DNA of 64,000 nt, taken from assembly GCF_040581415.1 (NCBI RefSeq), contig NZ_CP114014.1, positions 2,542,001 through 2,606,000 of the forward strand, written 5' to 3'. The notes below the pieces were generated by a model. The model saw only the letters and a list, made by a program, of their open reading frames with translations. It did not search any database and was not told where the DNA came from. The first letter of the stretch is position 1, and every line of letters starts with the position of its first letter. This DNA comes from Paraconexibacter sp040581415. GTDB lineage: Bacteria > Actinomycetota > Thermoleophilia > Solirubrobacterales > Solirubrobacteraceae. The position numbers and the translations under genes are program-made. Of this stretch, positions 32,200 to 40,216 are shown in pieces.

Positions 32200-33732
32200 T
32201 CAGCGGTGCCCGGCGAGCGTCGCCGCGGACTCGTCTTCCCCTGCGGCGCCGGTGGCCCGGTCCGCCGACCGGGGGACGTGCACGTAGCAGGCCGGGTCGA
32301 AGCGGCGGGTGCGGCGGCCGTACTCGACGTGCGATCCGGTCCAGACCTGCGTGACCTTGCCGGACGCCGTGGCGTACCAGCCGGGGCACCCGGTGGTGAA
32401 GACGGTACGGCCCAGGCGCTGCTGCAGCTCCGCGTTGAAGGCGTCGTGGACGTCGCTGCGGACGTCGATCGCGCCGCCGACCCGGGCCAGGTGCTCGATG
32501 GCCTGACGCATGTACGACGCCTGCTGCTCGAGGAGATAGACGATCGTGTTGGTCAGCGAGTTCGTGTTCGGCCCGTAGCTCATCAGCAGGTTCGGGAAGC
32601 CCGGGGTCGAGAGGCCGAGGTAGGCCTCGGGGCCGTCCGCCCACGCCTCGCGGATCGTCTGCCCGCCCACGCCCCGGATCTCGATCGGGGCCAGGTACTC
32701 GGTGGCCGTGAACCCGGTGCACCAGACGATCACGTCGGCGTCGACGCGCGTGCCGTCGTCGCAGGTCAGCCCGCCGGCGTCCATCGCGGACAGGCCGGCG
32801 CCGACGACGTCCACGTCCGGTCGCGCGAGCGCCGGGTACCACTCGCGGGAGAGCAGCAGCCGGTTGCAGCCCATCTCGTAGCCGGGGGTGGCGGCCGCGA
32901 CCTTGCGCGGGTCCTTCAGCGTCCGCCGGATGGTGCGGCGCAGCTTCGCCTCCCAGACGCGGCGCAGCGGTCGCAGGCTGCGCTTGACCACCGGGTAGCG
33001 CGACTCGAACCAGAGCCACATCGCGTTGTGGTAGGCGCGCTGCGCCGCCGGGGAGCGCATCAGCCGCTGCTCGAGACGGCCCGGTGTCCAGTCCCACTTG
33101 TTCACGACCCACGACGGGGTCCGCTGGACGACGGTGACGTGCGCTGCGGCGTCGACGATCGCGGGGACGACCTGGATCGCGGAGGCCCCGCCGCCGACGA
33201 CCGCCACGCGCTTGCCGGTGAGGTCGACGCTGTGATCCCACTCGGCCGAGTGGAACTGGGCGCCGCGGAACGCCGCCCGCCCGGGGACGTCGGGCGTCTT
33301 CGGCCGCGACAGCTGACCCGTGGCCCCGATCAGCACGTCGTAGTTGGCGGTCACGCCGTCGTCGGTGCTGACAGCCCAGGTCGCCGTCGCCTCGTCGAAG
33401 ACCGCGGCGGTGACGGTCGTCCCGAACCGGATGTGGGGGACGATCCTGAACTCGACGGCGACCTGCTCCAGGTAGGCGCGGATCTCGTCCTGCGTCCCGA
33501 ACCGGCGTGACCAGTCGGGCTTCAAGGCGAAGGAGAACTGGTAGATGACGGACGGGACGTCGCACGCGGCCCCGGGGTAGCTGTTGGCCTGCCACACGCC
33601 GCCGACGCGCGAGGAGCGCTCCAGGACGGTGAAGCTGCCGATGCCGTGGCGCTTCAGTTCGATCGCGGCGGCCAGGCCGCCGAAGCCGGCGCCGATGATC
33701 GCGACGGTCGGGGTCGTGGTTGCAGTGGTCAT
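32200..33732 (-). CDS. Flavin-containing Baeyer-Villiger-type monooxygenase
   Basis: This 510-residue FAD/NADPH enzyme has an N-terminal FAD Rossmann motif (IIGAGFGGLAAAIEL), the GGVWQANSYPGAACDVPS active-site block and a BVMO-type fingerprint FRGAQFHSAEWD (FxGxxxHxxxW). The second Rossmann motif is VAVVGGGASAIQVVP. Such enzymes insert oxygen beside ketones or oxidise heteroatoms. ATG 33732 faces the PucR-type regulator start at 33818 across 85 bp holding a perfect palindrome, so that regulator probably controls it. A weak hairpin (CCGCGC / GCGCGG, 32165-32195) lies in the 35-bp convergent gap at its 3' end. Confidence 0.9.
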   Translation of the reverse strand: MTTATTTPTVAIIGAGFGGLAAAIELKRHGIGSFTVLERSSRVGGVWQANSYPGAACDVPSVIYQFSFALKPDWSRRFGTQDEIRAYLEQVAVEFRIVPHIRFGTTVTAAVFDEATATWAVSTDDGVTANYDVLIGATGQLSRPKTPDVPGRAAFRGAQFHSAEWDHSVDLTGKRVAVVGGGASAIQVVPAIVDAAAHVTVVQRTPSWVVNKWDWTPGRLEQRLMRSPAAQRAYHNAMWLWFESRYPVVKRSLRPLRRVWEAKLRRTIRRTLKDPRKVAAATPGYEMGCNRLLLSREWYPALARPDVDVVGAGLSAMDAGGLTCDDGTRVDADVIVWCTGFTATEYLAPIEIRGVGGQTIREAWADGPEAYLGLSTPGFPNLLMSYGPNTNSLTNTIVYLLEQQASYMRQAIEHLARVGGAIDVRSDVHDAFNAELQQRLGRTVFTTGCPGWYATASGKVTQVWTGSHVEYGRRTRRFDPACYVHVPRSADRATGAAGEDESAATLAGHR

Positions 33733-33800
33733 GGGGACGATGCTCGCCGGTGCCGCACACCACGAGAAGGGTCGATGTGTCGCCGATCACCGCTGAAATA

Positions 33801-33813
33801 GTGCAAACTGCAC
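33801..33813. promoter_or_regulatory. Palindromic operator-like site over the regulator -10
   Basis: GTGCA-AAC-TGCAC is a perfect 5-bp dyad in the divergent gap between the monooxygenase and the regulator. It overlaps the -10-like CAAACT (33804-33809), 8 nt before the regulator's ATG. The position suits autoregulation. Confidence 0.45.
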
Positions 33814-33817
33814 CACC

Positions 33818-34990
33818 ATGGACGACCTCGAGGCGCTGCTGGCGGCCGACCTGGACACGGCGCTCCCCGCCTATTCGGGTGCCGTGATGGCCCGCATCCA
33901 GGCCGAGCTGCCCGACCTCGTCGCCGATCCCGACGTCGAGGCCGCGGCGCGCGCCGGCACCGAGTCGCTGCTGCGAGAGTTCGCGACCGTGCTGCGCCTC
34001 GGCCTGACCGGCGGCTTCGTCACCCCGCCGCAGTCGCTGGCCTACGGTCGTCGGGTCGCCCGCGCCGGCCTGCCCCTGGCCCAGATGCTGCGGTCCTACC
34101 GCCTCGGGCAGGCGACGATGTTCGCGCGCGCCGCCGAGCTCGCCGACCGCCACGGCGTCGCCGACCCCGGCACGGCGATCGTGCGGATCGGTGCGCTGTC
34201 GTTCAGCTTCGCCGACTCGGCCATGACCGACGTCACCGCCGAGTACGAGCGCGAGCGCGACGCGCACCTGCGGTCCGCCTTCGCCCGCCGGGACGCCACG
34301 ATCGCCGCGCTGCTGGCCGGCACGGTGACCGACGTCGCCGCGGCCGAGGCCACGCTCGGCCACCGCCTGCAGACCGCGCACCGGGCCGTCGTCGCGTGGC
34401 GGCCGGCGGACGCGGACGGGGAGGACCTGCGCGAGGTGCTCCGTGACGCGCTGGGCCAGGCCGGGGTCCCGCGTCCGCTGCTGTTCGGGGACGGCCCGGC
34501 CGTGACCGCGTGGCTGCACCCCGGCCGGCCTGTGGACTGGGAGGGCCTCACCCGCACGGTGGCGGTGGCCGGCGCCCAGCTGGCGGCGGGCGAAGAGGCG
34601 GACGGCGTCGCCGGCTTCGTCCGCTCGCGCCAGCAGGCCGAGCTGGCCCGGTCGGTCGCCGGGCGCGGGGCGGTCCGGCGGCCGCTGACGCACTACGCGG
34701 ACGTCGCGCTCGCGGCGCGGCTGACCCGCGACCCCGCCGCGGCGCGGGCGTTCGCGGTCGACGAGCTCGGGGGCCTGTCCGCGCCGACCCCGGCGATGGC
34801 GCAGCTGCGCACGACGGTCGGCGTCTACCTGGCGGCCGGCCACGACCGCACGCGGACGGCGAGCCTGCTCGGCATCCACCGCAACACGGTCGCGCGACGG
34901 CTCGCGCGGGCAGGGGACCTGCTGGGCCACGACCTCACGACACGGGCGCGCGAGGTCGAGGCGGCGCTGGTGGTCGTGGACGCGCTCTGA
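33818..34990 (+). CDS. PucR/CdaR-type helix-turn-helix regulator
   Basis: This 390-residue regulator has a helical N-terminal sensor domain (about 5-165) of the kind found in PucR-like proteins, with GRRVARAGLPLAQMLRSYRLG. A central GGDEF-like/CdaR region follows, then a C-terminal PucR HTH (TTVGVYLAAGHDRTRTASLL and GIHRNTVARRLARAGDLLG). Members usually sense a small molecule and activate or repress adjacent catabolic genes. It is divergent from the Baeyer-Villiger monooxygenase, the likely target. A copy of the 43-bp palindrome follows directly after its stop. Confidence 0.88.
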   Translation: MDDLEALLAADLDTALPAYSGAVMARIQAELPDLVADPDVEAAARAGTESLLREFATVLRLGLTGGFVTPPQSLAYGRRVARAGLPLAQMLRSYRLGQATMFARAAELADRHGVADPGTAIVRIGALSFSFADSAMTDVTAEYERERDAHLRSAFARRDATIAALLAGTVTDVAAAEATLGHRLQTAHRAVVAWRPADADGEDLREVLRDALGQAGVPRPLLFGDGPAVTAWLHPGRPVDWEGLTRTVAVAGAQLAAGEEADGVAGFVRSRQQAELARSVAGRGAVRRPLTHYADVALAARLTRDPAAARAFAVDELGGLSAPTPAMAQLRTTVGVYLAAGHDRTRTASLLGIHRNTVARRLARAGDLLGHDLTTRAREVEAALVVVDAL

Positions 34991-34998
34991 CGGCCGGC

Positions 34999-35041
34999 CG
35001 ATGTGCCAAGACGTGCGCCGGTGGCGTGTGGTGGCACATCG
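34999..35041. repeat. 43-bp palindrome, copy 3 (diverged)
   Basis: The left arm CGATGTGCCAAGACGT (34999-35014) and right arm GTGTGGTGGCACATCG (35026-35041) keep the outer 10 bp and two inner pairs, with four mismatches, over an 11-nt loop. It lies 9 bp after the regulator's stop codon. Confidence 0.75.
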
Positions 35042-35191
35042 AGCAGCGATCGGGCCGCCCGACGGTGAGCGCCGGGCCGGTCACGACTGCGGTTCCGGTG
35101 CGCCCTGAACCGCCGGTCCACGACCGGCAGGATGCGCACCGGATGCCCGCCGGCCGGTTCGCGCCCACCCGCGCAGGGGTAGCGCCGGGCG

Positions 35192-36073
35192 ATGTCCCGC
35201 TCCCGCCGTCGCCTTCGCCGTGCCCCGCTCCTGCTGCCCGCCGTGGTCGCCCTGACGCTCGTCCCGGCCGCGATCACGGCCGGCCCCGCCGCGGCCGCCG
35301 ACCCGCCCCGGTACAAGCTCTACTACGACATCTTCGACCGGGGCGACACGAAGATCCCCGGTCACGACACGCGCTGGGTGCCGCAGGGACTCGCCTATTG
35401 GCCGGCGCGCGACGCCCTCGTCATCTCCTACTACGACGGCGAGGGCAAGAAGAACAGCCGCCTCGCCCTGATCGACCGCCGCAGCGGGAAGCGCCTGCAG
35501 CTGTTCGAGCTTCCCCGCCGCGGGCACGTGGGGGCGCTCGCGATGTCCGACAACTACCTGTGCGTCGGCGACGGCGGCAGCATCTCGCGCTTCCACACGG
35601 CCGTCCTGAGCCGGACAGGGGAGCTGCCGTTCCTGCAGGCCGCCGGGAGCTACAAGGTCAAGGCCTCGTCGTTCATGACCATCGTGGGCAAGCAGATGTG
35701 GGTCGGCAACTACGACAAGCACAAGGACTCGACGGCCTACCGCTACACCTTCGTCAAGGGCGGGGTGCCGCGCTACGACAAGGTGACGATGAACGTCCCG
35801 CGGCGCGCGCAGGGCATGGCGATCACGGGCAGCCAGGTGATCTGGAGCGTCTCGACCGGCGAGGACGCGGACAGCAGGCTGATGGTCCGGCCGCTCACCG
35901 TCCCGACCGCGCCCCGCGGCCGCGACATCGTGGCGCCGAACATGTCCGAGGGGATCGTCATCGCCGGAAACGAGCTGCACGTCCTCTACGAATCCGGGGC
36001 GGCGAAGTACAAGGGCGCCGACTACAAGGTGCGGACCGTGCACCACGGGCTGGTGGCGTCCGTCCTGGGGTGA
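35192..36073 (+). CDS. Secreted protein of unknown function (possible beta-propeller)
   Basis: This 293-residue exported protein has a basic N-terminus (MSRSRRRLRR), a hydrophobic signal core and cleavage near AAA-D at about 36. The mature part has repeated strand-turn patterns: WVPQGLAYWPARDALVISYY, LALIDRRSGKRLQLFELP, HVGALAMSDNYLCVGDGG, QMWVGNYDKHKDSTAYRY, and AQGMAITGSQVIWSVSTGED. These resemble propeller blades in which a value is looked up and displayed. I do not recognise a named family and no catalytic residues are evident. It is monocistronic. Confidence 0.75.
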   Translation: MSRSRRRLRRAPLLLPAVVALTLVPAAITAGPAAAADPPRYKLYYDIFDRGDTKIPGHDTRWVPQGLAYWPARDALVISYYDGEGKKNSRLALIDRRSGKRLQLFELPRRGHVGALAMSDNYLCVGDGGSISRFHTAVLSRTGELPFLQAAGSYKVKASSFMTIVGKQMWVGNYDKHKDSTAYRYTFVKGGVPRYDKVTMNVPRRAQGMAITGSQVIWSVSTGEDADSRLMVRPLTVPTAPRGRDIVAPNMSEGIVIAGNELHVLYESGAAKYKGADYKVRTVHHGLVASVLG

Positions 36074-36111
36074 CGCGCCCGGCCGCTGCCCCGCGGTCTA
36101 CCCTTTGCGCC

Positions 36112-36165
36112 GTGCGGACAGCGAACACGACCCTTCCGGCGACCGTCAGCGGGGCACGGTCATGA
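36112..36165 (+). CDS. Putative 17-codon leader ORF coupled to the DUF808 gene
   Basis: The -10-like TACCCT (36099-36104) is followed at exactly 7 nt by GTG 36112, which opens a 17-residue frame beginning VRTANTTLPATV. Its TGA (36163-36165) overlaps the ATG of the DUF808 gene (36162) as ATGA. The upstream signal thus fits the short frame and not the main gene, whose own start has only a weak GGGG-type Shine-Dalgarno. A coupled leader is likely but no peptide homology is known. Confidence 0.45.
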   Translation: MRTANTTLPATVSGARS

Positions 36166-37091
36166 GCGCCGGGATCGCCGCGCTGCTGGACGACATCGCC
36201 GTCCTGGCCCGTGCGGCCGCAGCGTCGATCGACGATGTCGCGGCCGGGGCCGGCCGGGCGAGCGTCAAGGCCGCCGGCGTGATCGTGGACGACGCGGCCG
36301 TCACGCCGCGCTACGTGCAGGGCTTCCAGCCCGAGCGCGAGCTGCCGATGATCAAGCGGATCGCGATCGGCTCGCTGAAGAACAAGCTCCTCTTCATCCT
36401 GCCGGCGGCGCTCGTACTGAGCGAGTTCCTGGACTGGCTCCTGACGCCGATCCTGATGGTCGGCGGCGCCTACCTCTGCTTCGAGGGCGCCGAGAAGCTG
36501 TGGGAGACGGTCGGCCCGCACCGCCACGAGCAGGCGGCAGCGGACGCCGAGCCGCCGGACGAGGAGGTGCTCGTCAGCGGGGCGATCCGCACCGACTTCA
36601 TCCTGTCCGCGGAGATCATGGTGATCTCGCTCAACGAGGTCTCGGACGAGCCGATCGTCGCCCGCGCGCTGATCCTGATCGCGGTCGCCATCCTGATCAC
36701 CACGCTCGTCTACGGCGCGGTGGCGATGATCGTGAAGATGGACGACGTCGGCCTCAAGCTGGCCCGGACGCGTGAGGGCGCGGTCGCGTCGTTCGGCCGC
36801 GGCCTGGTGAAGGCGATGCCGGTGGTGCTCTCGGTGCTCAGCACGGTCGGGATCGCCGCGATGCTGTGGGTCGGCGGCCACATCCTGCTGGTCGGCCTCG
36901 ACGACCTCGGGCTGCACTGGCCGTACGACCAGGTCCACCACCTCGAGGAGGACGTCCACCACGCCCTCGGCGCGCTGGGCGGCGTCGGCGGCTGGCTGAC
37001 CAACACGGCTGCCTCGGCGGTCCTGGGGCTTGCCGTCGGGGCCATCGTCGTCGCCGTCATGCACCGCCGGCACAGCGCCGGCGGGCACTGA
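36162..37091 (+). CDS. DUF808 (YedI-like) membrane protein
   Basis: This 309-residue membrane protein of the DUF808/YedI family opens with MSAGIAALLDDIAVLARAAA, the typical start, followed by VIVDDAAVTPRYVQGFQPER. At least four hydrophobic segments follow (LLFILPAALVLSEFLDWLL, ILMVGGAYLCFEGAEKLWE, ILIAVAILITTLVYGAVAMI, AVLGLAVGAIVVAVMH), with a His-rich loop (HHLEEDVHHALG) near the C-terminus. No function is established. The ATG at 36162 overlaps a short leader frame. It lies 126 bp upstream of the MCE series but is probably not part of that operon, which has its own promoter-like site. Confidence 0.88.
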   Translation: MSAGIAALLDDIAVLARAAAASIDDVAAGAGRASVKAAGVIVDDAAVTPRYVQGFQPERELPMIKRIAIGSLKNKLLFILPAALVLSEFLDWLLTPILMVGGAYLCFEGAEKLWETVGPHRHEQAAADAEPPDEEVLVSGAIRTDFILSAEIMVISLNEVSDEPIVARALILIAVAILITTLVYGAVAMIVKMDDVGLKLARTREGAVASFGRGLVKAMPVVLSVLSTVGIAAMLWVGGHILLVGLDDLGLHWPYDQVHHLEEDVHHALGALGGVGGWLTNTAASAVLGLAVGAIVVAVMHRRHSAGGH

Positions 37092-37204
37092 ACGCGCCGG
37101 CGACCACGGGTCGCGGTTCGCTCAGAAACCGAAATCCGGTGTGCCCTGGGTGGGCATTTCGTCCAGCCCCCGGACCACCGCGACGCGCGCCGGGCGAACG
37201 TATG

Positions 37205-37210
37205 TAAGCT
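37205..37210 (+). promoter_or_regulatory. -10 element for the MCE operon
   Basis: TAAGCT lies exactly 7 nt before the first MCE start codon (ATG 37218), with no Shine-Dalgarno between, so transcription of the six-gene series probably begins at or next to this ATG. Confidence 0.5.
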
Positions 37211-37217
37211 CGCGCTC

Positions 37218-38612
37218 ATGGCGGGGAGGGCCACCGGGGACCGTGCGCGCGAGCGCCGGACGTTGCAGGTTGCGGTCGTTGCCGCGATCGTGCTCCTCGT
37301 CGCCGTCGTCTGGCTGTCGCGGAGCGACTCGCCGTACGAGGTGACCGCGCGGTTCGCCTCCGCCTCCGGCGTCTCCAAAGGCGGTCTGGTGAAGGTGGCC
37401 GGCCGCCGGGTCGGCACCGTAGAGCGCATCAGCCTCAGCGACGACGGTCAGGCCGAGCTGCGGCTGCGGATCACCGACGACGCCGTGACACCGCTGCGCC
37501 GCGGCACGATCGCCGCGCTGCGCACCCCGGGCCTGTCCAGCATCGCCGGGAAGTACGTCGACCTGCGGATCCCGAGCGGCACCGGGGCGGAGATCCCCGA
37601 GGGCGGTGTCCTGGGCCGGACGCAGACCACCTCCTCGGTCGACCTGGACGCGTTCTTCAACCTGTTCGACGAACGCACACGCGCGGGACTGCGCAAGGTG
37701 GTGCGGGGGTCCGGCGAGATGACGAAGGACCGCGAGCTGCTCGCGAACGAGGGCTGGAAGTACCTGAGCCCGTCGCTGGCCGCGTCGCAGCGCCTCTTCC
37801 GCGAGCTCGGTGACGACCGCGCCGTGCTCGAGCGGTTCGTCGTCGACTCCGCGCGCCTGGTCACGAACGTCGCCGCGCGGCGCACCGACGTCACCAAGCT
37901 GGTCGACGGCCTGGCGGACACCACGCAGGCGATCGCCAGCCGGGACGACGAGCTGTCGGATGCGATCGGCCAGCTCCCGGACTTCCTGCGGACCGCCGAC
38001 ACGACGTTCGCGAACCTCCGCGGGACCGTCGGCGACCTCGACGGGCTGCTGGCCGACACGAAGCCCGTCGCGCCGAAGCTGCGCGCGACCGCCGCGCAGC
38101 TGCGGCCGTTCGCCGCCGAATCGGTCCCGACCCTGCGCTCGCTGGCGTCGCTCGCCCGCCGACCCGGCGCCGGGAACGACCTCGTGGAGCTCTACCGCGC
38201 GTTCCCCGCACTCCGGGACATCGCCACGAAGAAGGCCGAGCGCAATGGCCAGGAGCGCGACGGGTCCCTGCCGGCGGCAGCGGCCGCCCTGCGCGAGGCG
38301 CGCGAGCCGCTCGGCTTCCTGCGGGCCTACGGCGTGGAGCTGACGGGCTGGTTCGACGACTTCGGCCACTCCGGCATCTACGACGGGTTCGGCAACGCCA
38401 GCCGCGTCGAGACCGTCATCGCGCCTACCAAGACGCTCCTGGACCTGCTGCCGCTGCCGGCGTCGCTCACCCAGGGCCTGCTGAAGCAGACGCTGTCGGT
38501 CCAGCGCGACCGCTGCCCGGGCGCCATGGAGCGGCCCGCGCCCGACGGATCGAACCCGTGGAAGCCGACCCCGGAGTTCGCGTGCGACCCCAGTGAGAAG
38601 CCGATCGGATGA
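37218..38612 (+). CDS. MCE (MlaD) family protein 1 of 6
   Basis: This 464-residue protein has a single N-terminal membrane helix (about 17-33), an MCE/MlaD domain (about 38-115, FASASGVSKGGLVKVAGRRV and GLSSIAGKYVDLRIP) and a long helical C-terminal region that would form a tube or needle in the hexamer. Mce systems carry lipids or sterols across the envelope. Two cysteines occur, both near the C-terminus (RCPGAM, FACDP). It is the first gene of six with 1- or 4-bp overlaps. Confidence 0.9.
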   Translation: MAGRATGDRARERRTLQVAVVAAIVLLVAVVWLSRSDSPYEVTARFASASGVSKGGLVKVAGRRVGTVERISLSDDGQAELRLRITDDAVTPLRRGTIAALRTPGLSSIAGKYVDLRIPSGTGAEIPEGGVLGRTQTTSSVDLDAFFNLFDERTRAGLRKVVRGSGEMTKDRELLANEGWKYLSPSLAASQRLFRELGDDRAVLERFVVDSARLVTNVAARRTDVTKLVDGLADTTQAIASRDDELSDAIGQLPDFLRTADTTFANLRGTVGDLDGLLADTKPVAPKLRATAAQLRPFAAESVPTLRSLASLARRPGAGNDLVELYRAFPALRDIATKKAERNGQERDGSLPAAAAALREAREPLGFLRAYGVELTGWFDDFGHSGIYDGFGNASRVETVIAPTKTLLDLLPLPASLTQGLLKQTLSVQRDRCPGAMERPAPDGSNPWKPTPEFACDPSEKPIG

Positions 38613-40216
38613 CGCGTGCGCGCATCATCGGCCCGAGCGTCCTGCTCGTCGTGGCGGCACTGCTGTTCATCGGCCTGTCCAGCGGCGCCTCCGACGACGA
38701 CGGCTCGCCCCGCTACTTCGTCGAGCTCGACAACGCGTTCGGCCTCGTGGACGGCGGCGACGTGAAGATCGCCGGCGTCCGGGCGGGGACCGTCGCGAGC
38801 ATCGGGCTGCAGCGCAAGGGCATGCGCGCCCGCGTCGAGATCGAGGTCACCGACCGTGGCTTCGGCGACCTGCGCACCGACTCCCGCTGCGAATCGCGGG
38901 CGCAGTCCCTGCTCGGCGAGTACTTCCTGGACTGCCAGCCCGGCGTGAAGGCCGAGCGGATGCAGGACGGCGACACGATCCCCGTCGAGCGCACCGCCGG
39001 CACGGTGCCGCTGGACCTGATCCAGGACATCATGCGCCGGCCGACGCGCGAGCGGTGGTCGATCTTCCTGTCCGAGCTCGGCGTCGGGCTCGCCGGCCGG
39101 GGGGAGGACCTCAACACGACGATCCGCCGCGCGGACCCCGCGCTGCGCGAGACCAACCGCCTCCTGAAGGCGCTCGAGGACGAGCGCACCACGATCCGCG
39201 ACCTGTACCAGGACGCCGACACGGTCCTGGCCCGGCTGCGCACGCGACGGGCCGACGTCGGCCGCTTCTTCGCGGAGTCGCGCGACACCGCCCGGGCCAC
39301 GGCCCGCGAGCGCCCCGCGCTGGCGCGGCAGTTCCAGCTGCTGCCCGGTTTCCTGCGGGAGCTGAGCCCGACGATGAACCGCCTGCGCGAGGCCGCGGTC
39401 GCGCAGCGCCCGGCCGTGCAGAAGCTGGGCGAGCAGGCGACGCGGCTGGCCGGCCTGCTCGACGCCGTCCCCCCGTTCGCGGACGCCGCCCGGCCCGCGA
39501 CCGCCGCGCTGGCGAAGGCCGCGCGGGAGAGCCGCCCGGCGCTGCTCGACGCGCGCGCGCCCATCGGCAAGCTGCGGCAGGCGGCGCGGACGCTCCCCGA
39601 GGCCACGACCAACCTGCGGTTCATCCTCGAGCACCTCGACGACCCGGCCTTCGCGGTCGAGAAGGACGAGCGCGCCGGTCACGGGAAGGACGGCGGCTTC
39701 AGCGGGCTCGAATCGCTGATGCGGTACGTGTGGGCGCAGAGCCAGGCGATCAACGTGTACTCGGGGACGTCGTACAACCTCAAGGTCACGACCTTCAGCG
39801 ACGGGCGCTGCGGCCCGTACGCCGACGCCGCCCGGGCACAGGACTCCGAGAGCGCGCGGTGCCGCGCCTGGCTCGGCCCGAACCAGCCGGGCGTCACGTC
39901 CCCGGACTTCACGAAGTACTTCGAGGAGGAGCAGGCGCCGCAGTCCGCGGCGACGATCTCCCAGCGGGACGACTCGGGCGGCGCGGCCCGCCCGGAGCGA
40001 CGGCCCGCGCCGGCGACCACCCCTGCGGCGGCACCCGGCGCCGCGACCGCGCCGGCGGCACCGTCGAAGGCGCCGTCCGTCCCGGAGGCGCTCGACCGCC
40101 TGCTCACCGGCGTCCTCGGCGCCGGCGGCCTCCTGCCGAAGCGGGCGCCGCAGCCGGCCCCGGCACCGCCCCGCGAGGGCCAGGCGTCCCTCCTCGACTT
40201 CCTCCTGAAGCCATGA
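38609..40216 (+). CDS. MCE (MlaD) family protein 2 of 6
   Basis: This 535-residue protein has a membrane helix at about 7-25, an MCE domain (about 34-115, VELDNAFGLVDGGDVKIAGV) and a helical region. It differs from the rest in a Pro/Ala-rich tail (about 455-535) that ends in SLLDFLLKP, and in having two extra cysteines inside the MCE domain (RCESR, DCQPG) as well as the C-terminal pair (RCGPY, RCRAW). ATG 38609 overlaps the preceding TGA by 4 bp. Confidence 0.9.
   Translation: MTRARIIGPSVLLVVAALLFIGLSSGASDDDGSPRYFVELDNAFGLVDGGDVKIAGVRAGTVASIGLQRKGMRARVEIEVTDRGFGDLRTDSRCESRAQSLLGEYFLDCQPGVKAERMQDGDTIPVERTAGTVPLDLIQDIMRRPTRERWSIFLSELGVGLAGRGEDLNTTIRRADPALRETNRLLKALEDERTTIRDLYQDADTVLARLRTRRADVGRFFAESRDTARATARERPALARQFQLLPGFLRELSPTMNRLREAAVAQRPAVQKLGEQATRLAGLLDAVPPFADAARPATAALAKAARESRPALLDARAPIGKLRQAARTLPEATTNLRFILEHLDDPAFAVEKDERAGHGKDGGFSGLESLMRYVWAQSQAINVYSGTSYNLKVTTFSDGRCGPYADAARAQDSESARCRAWLGPNQPGVTSPDFTKYFEEEQAPQSAATISQRDDSGGAARPERRPAPATTPAAAPGAATAPAAPSKAPSVPEALDRLLTGVLGAGGLLPKRAPQPAPAPPREGQASLLDFLLKP

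Noticed and set aside
31490..34930. A very long open frame on the minus strand (over 1100 codons) across the monooxygenase and regulator genes
   Set aside because: It is antisense to, or in another frame of, genes with clear domains. Such frames are expected when codons end in G or C and stops are rare.
37121..37165. Possible inverted repeat GAAAT...ATTTC upstream of the MCE operon
   Set aside because: Only the outer five bases and a few inner ones pair; it is too weak to call an operator or hairpin.
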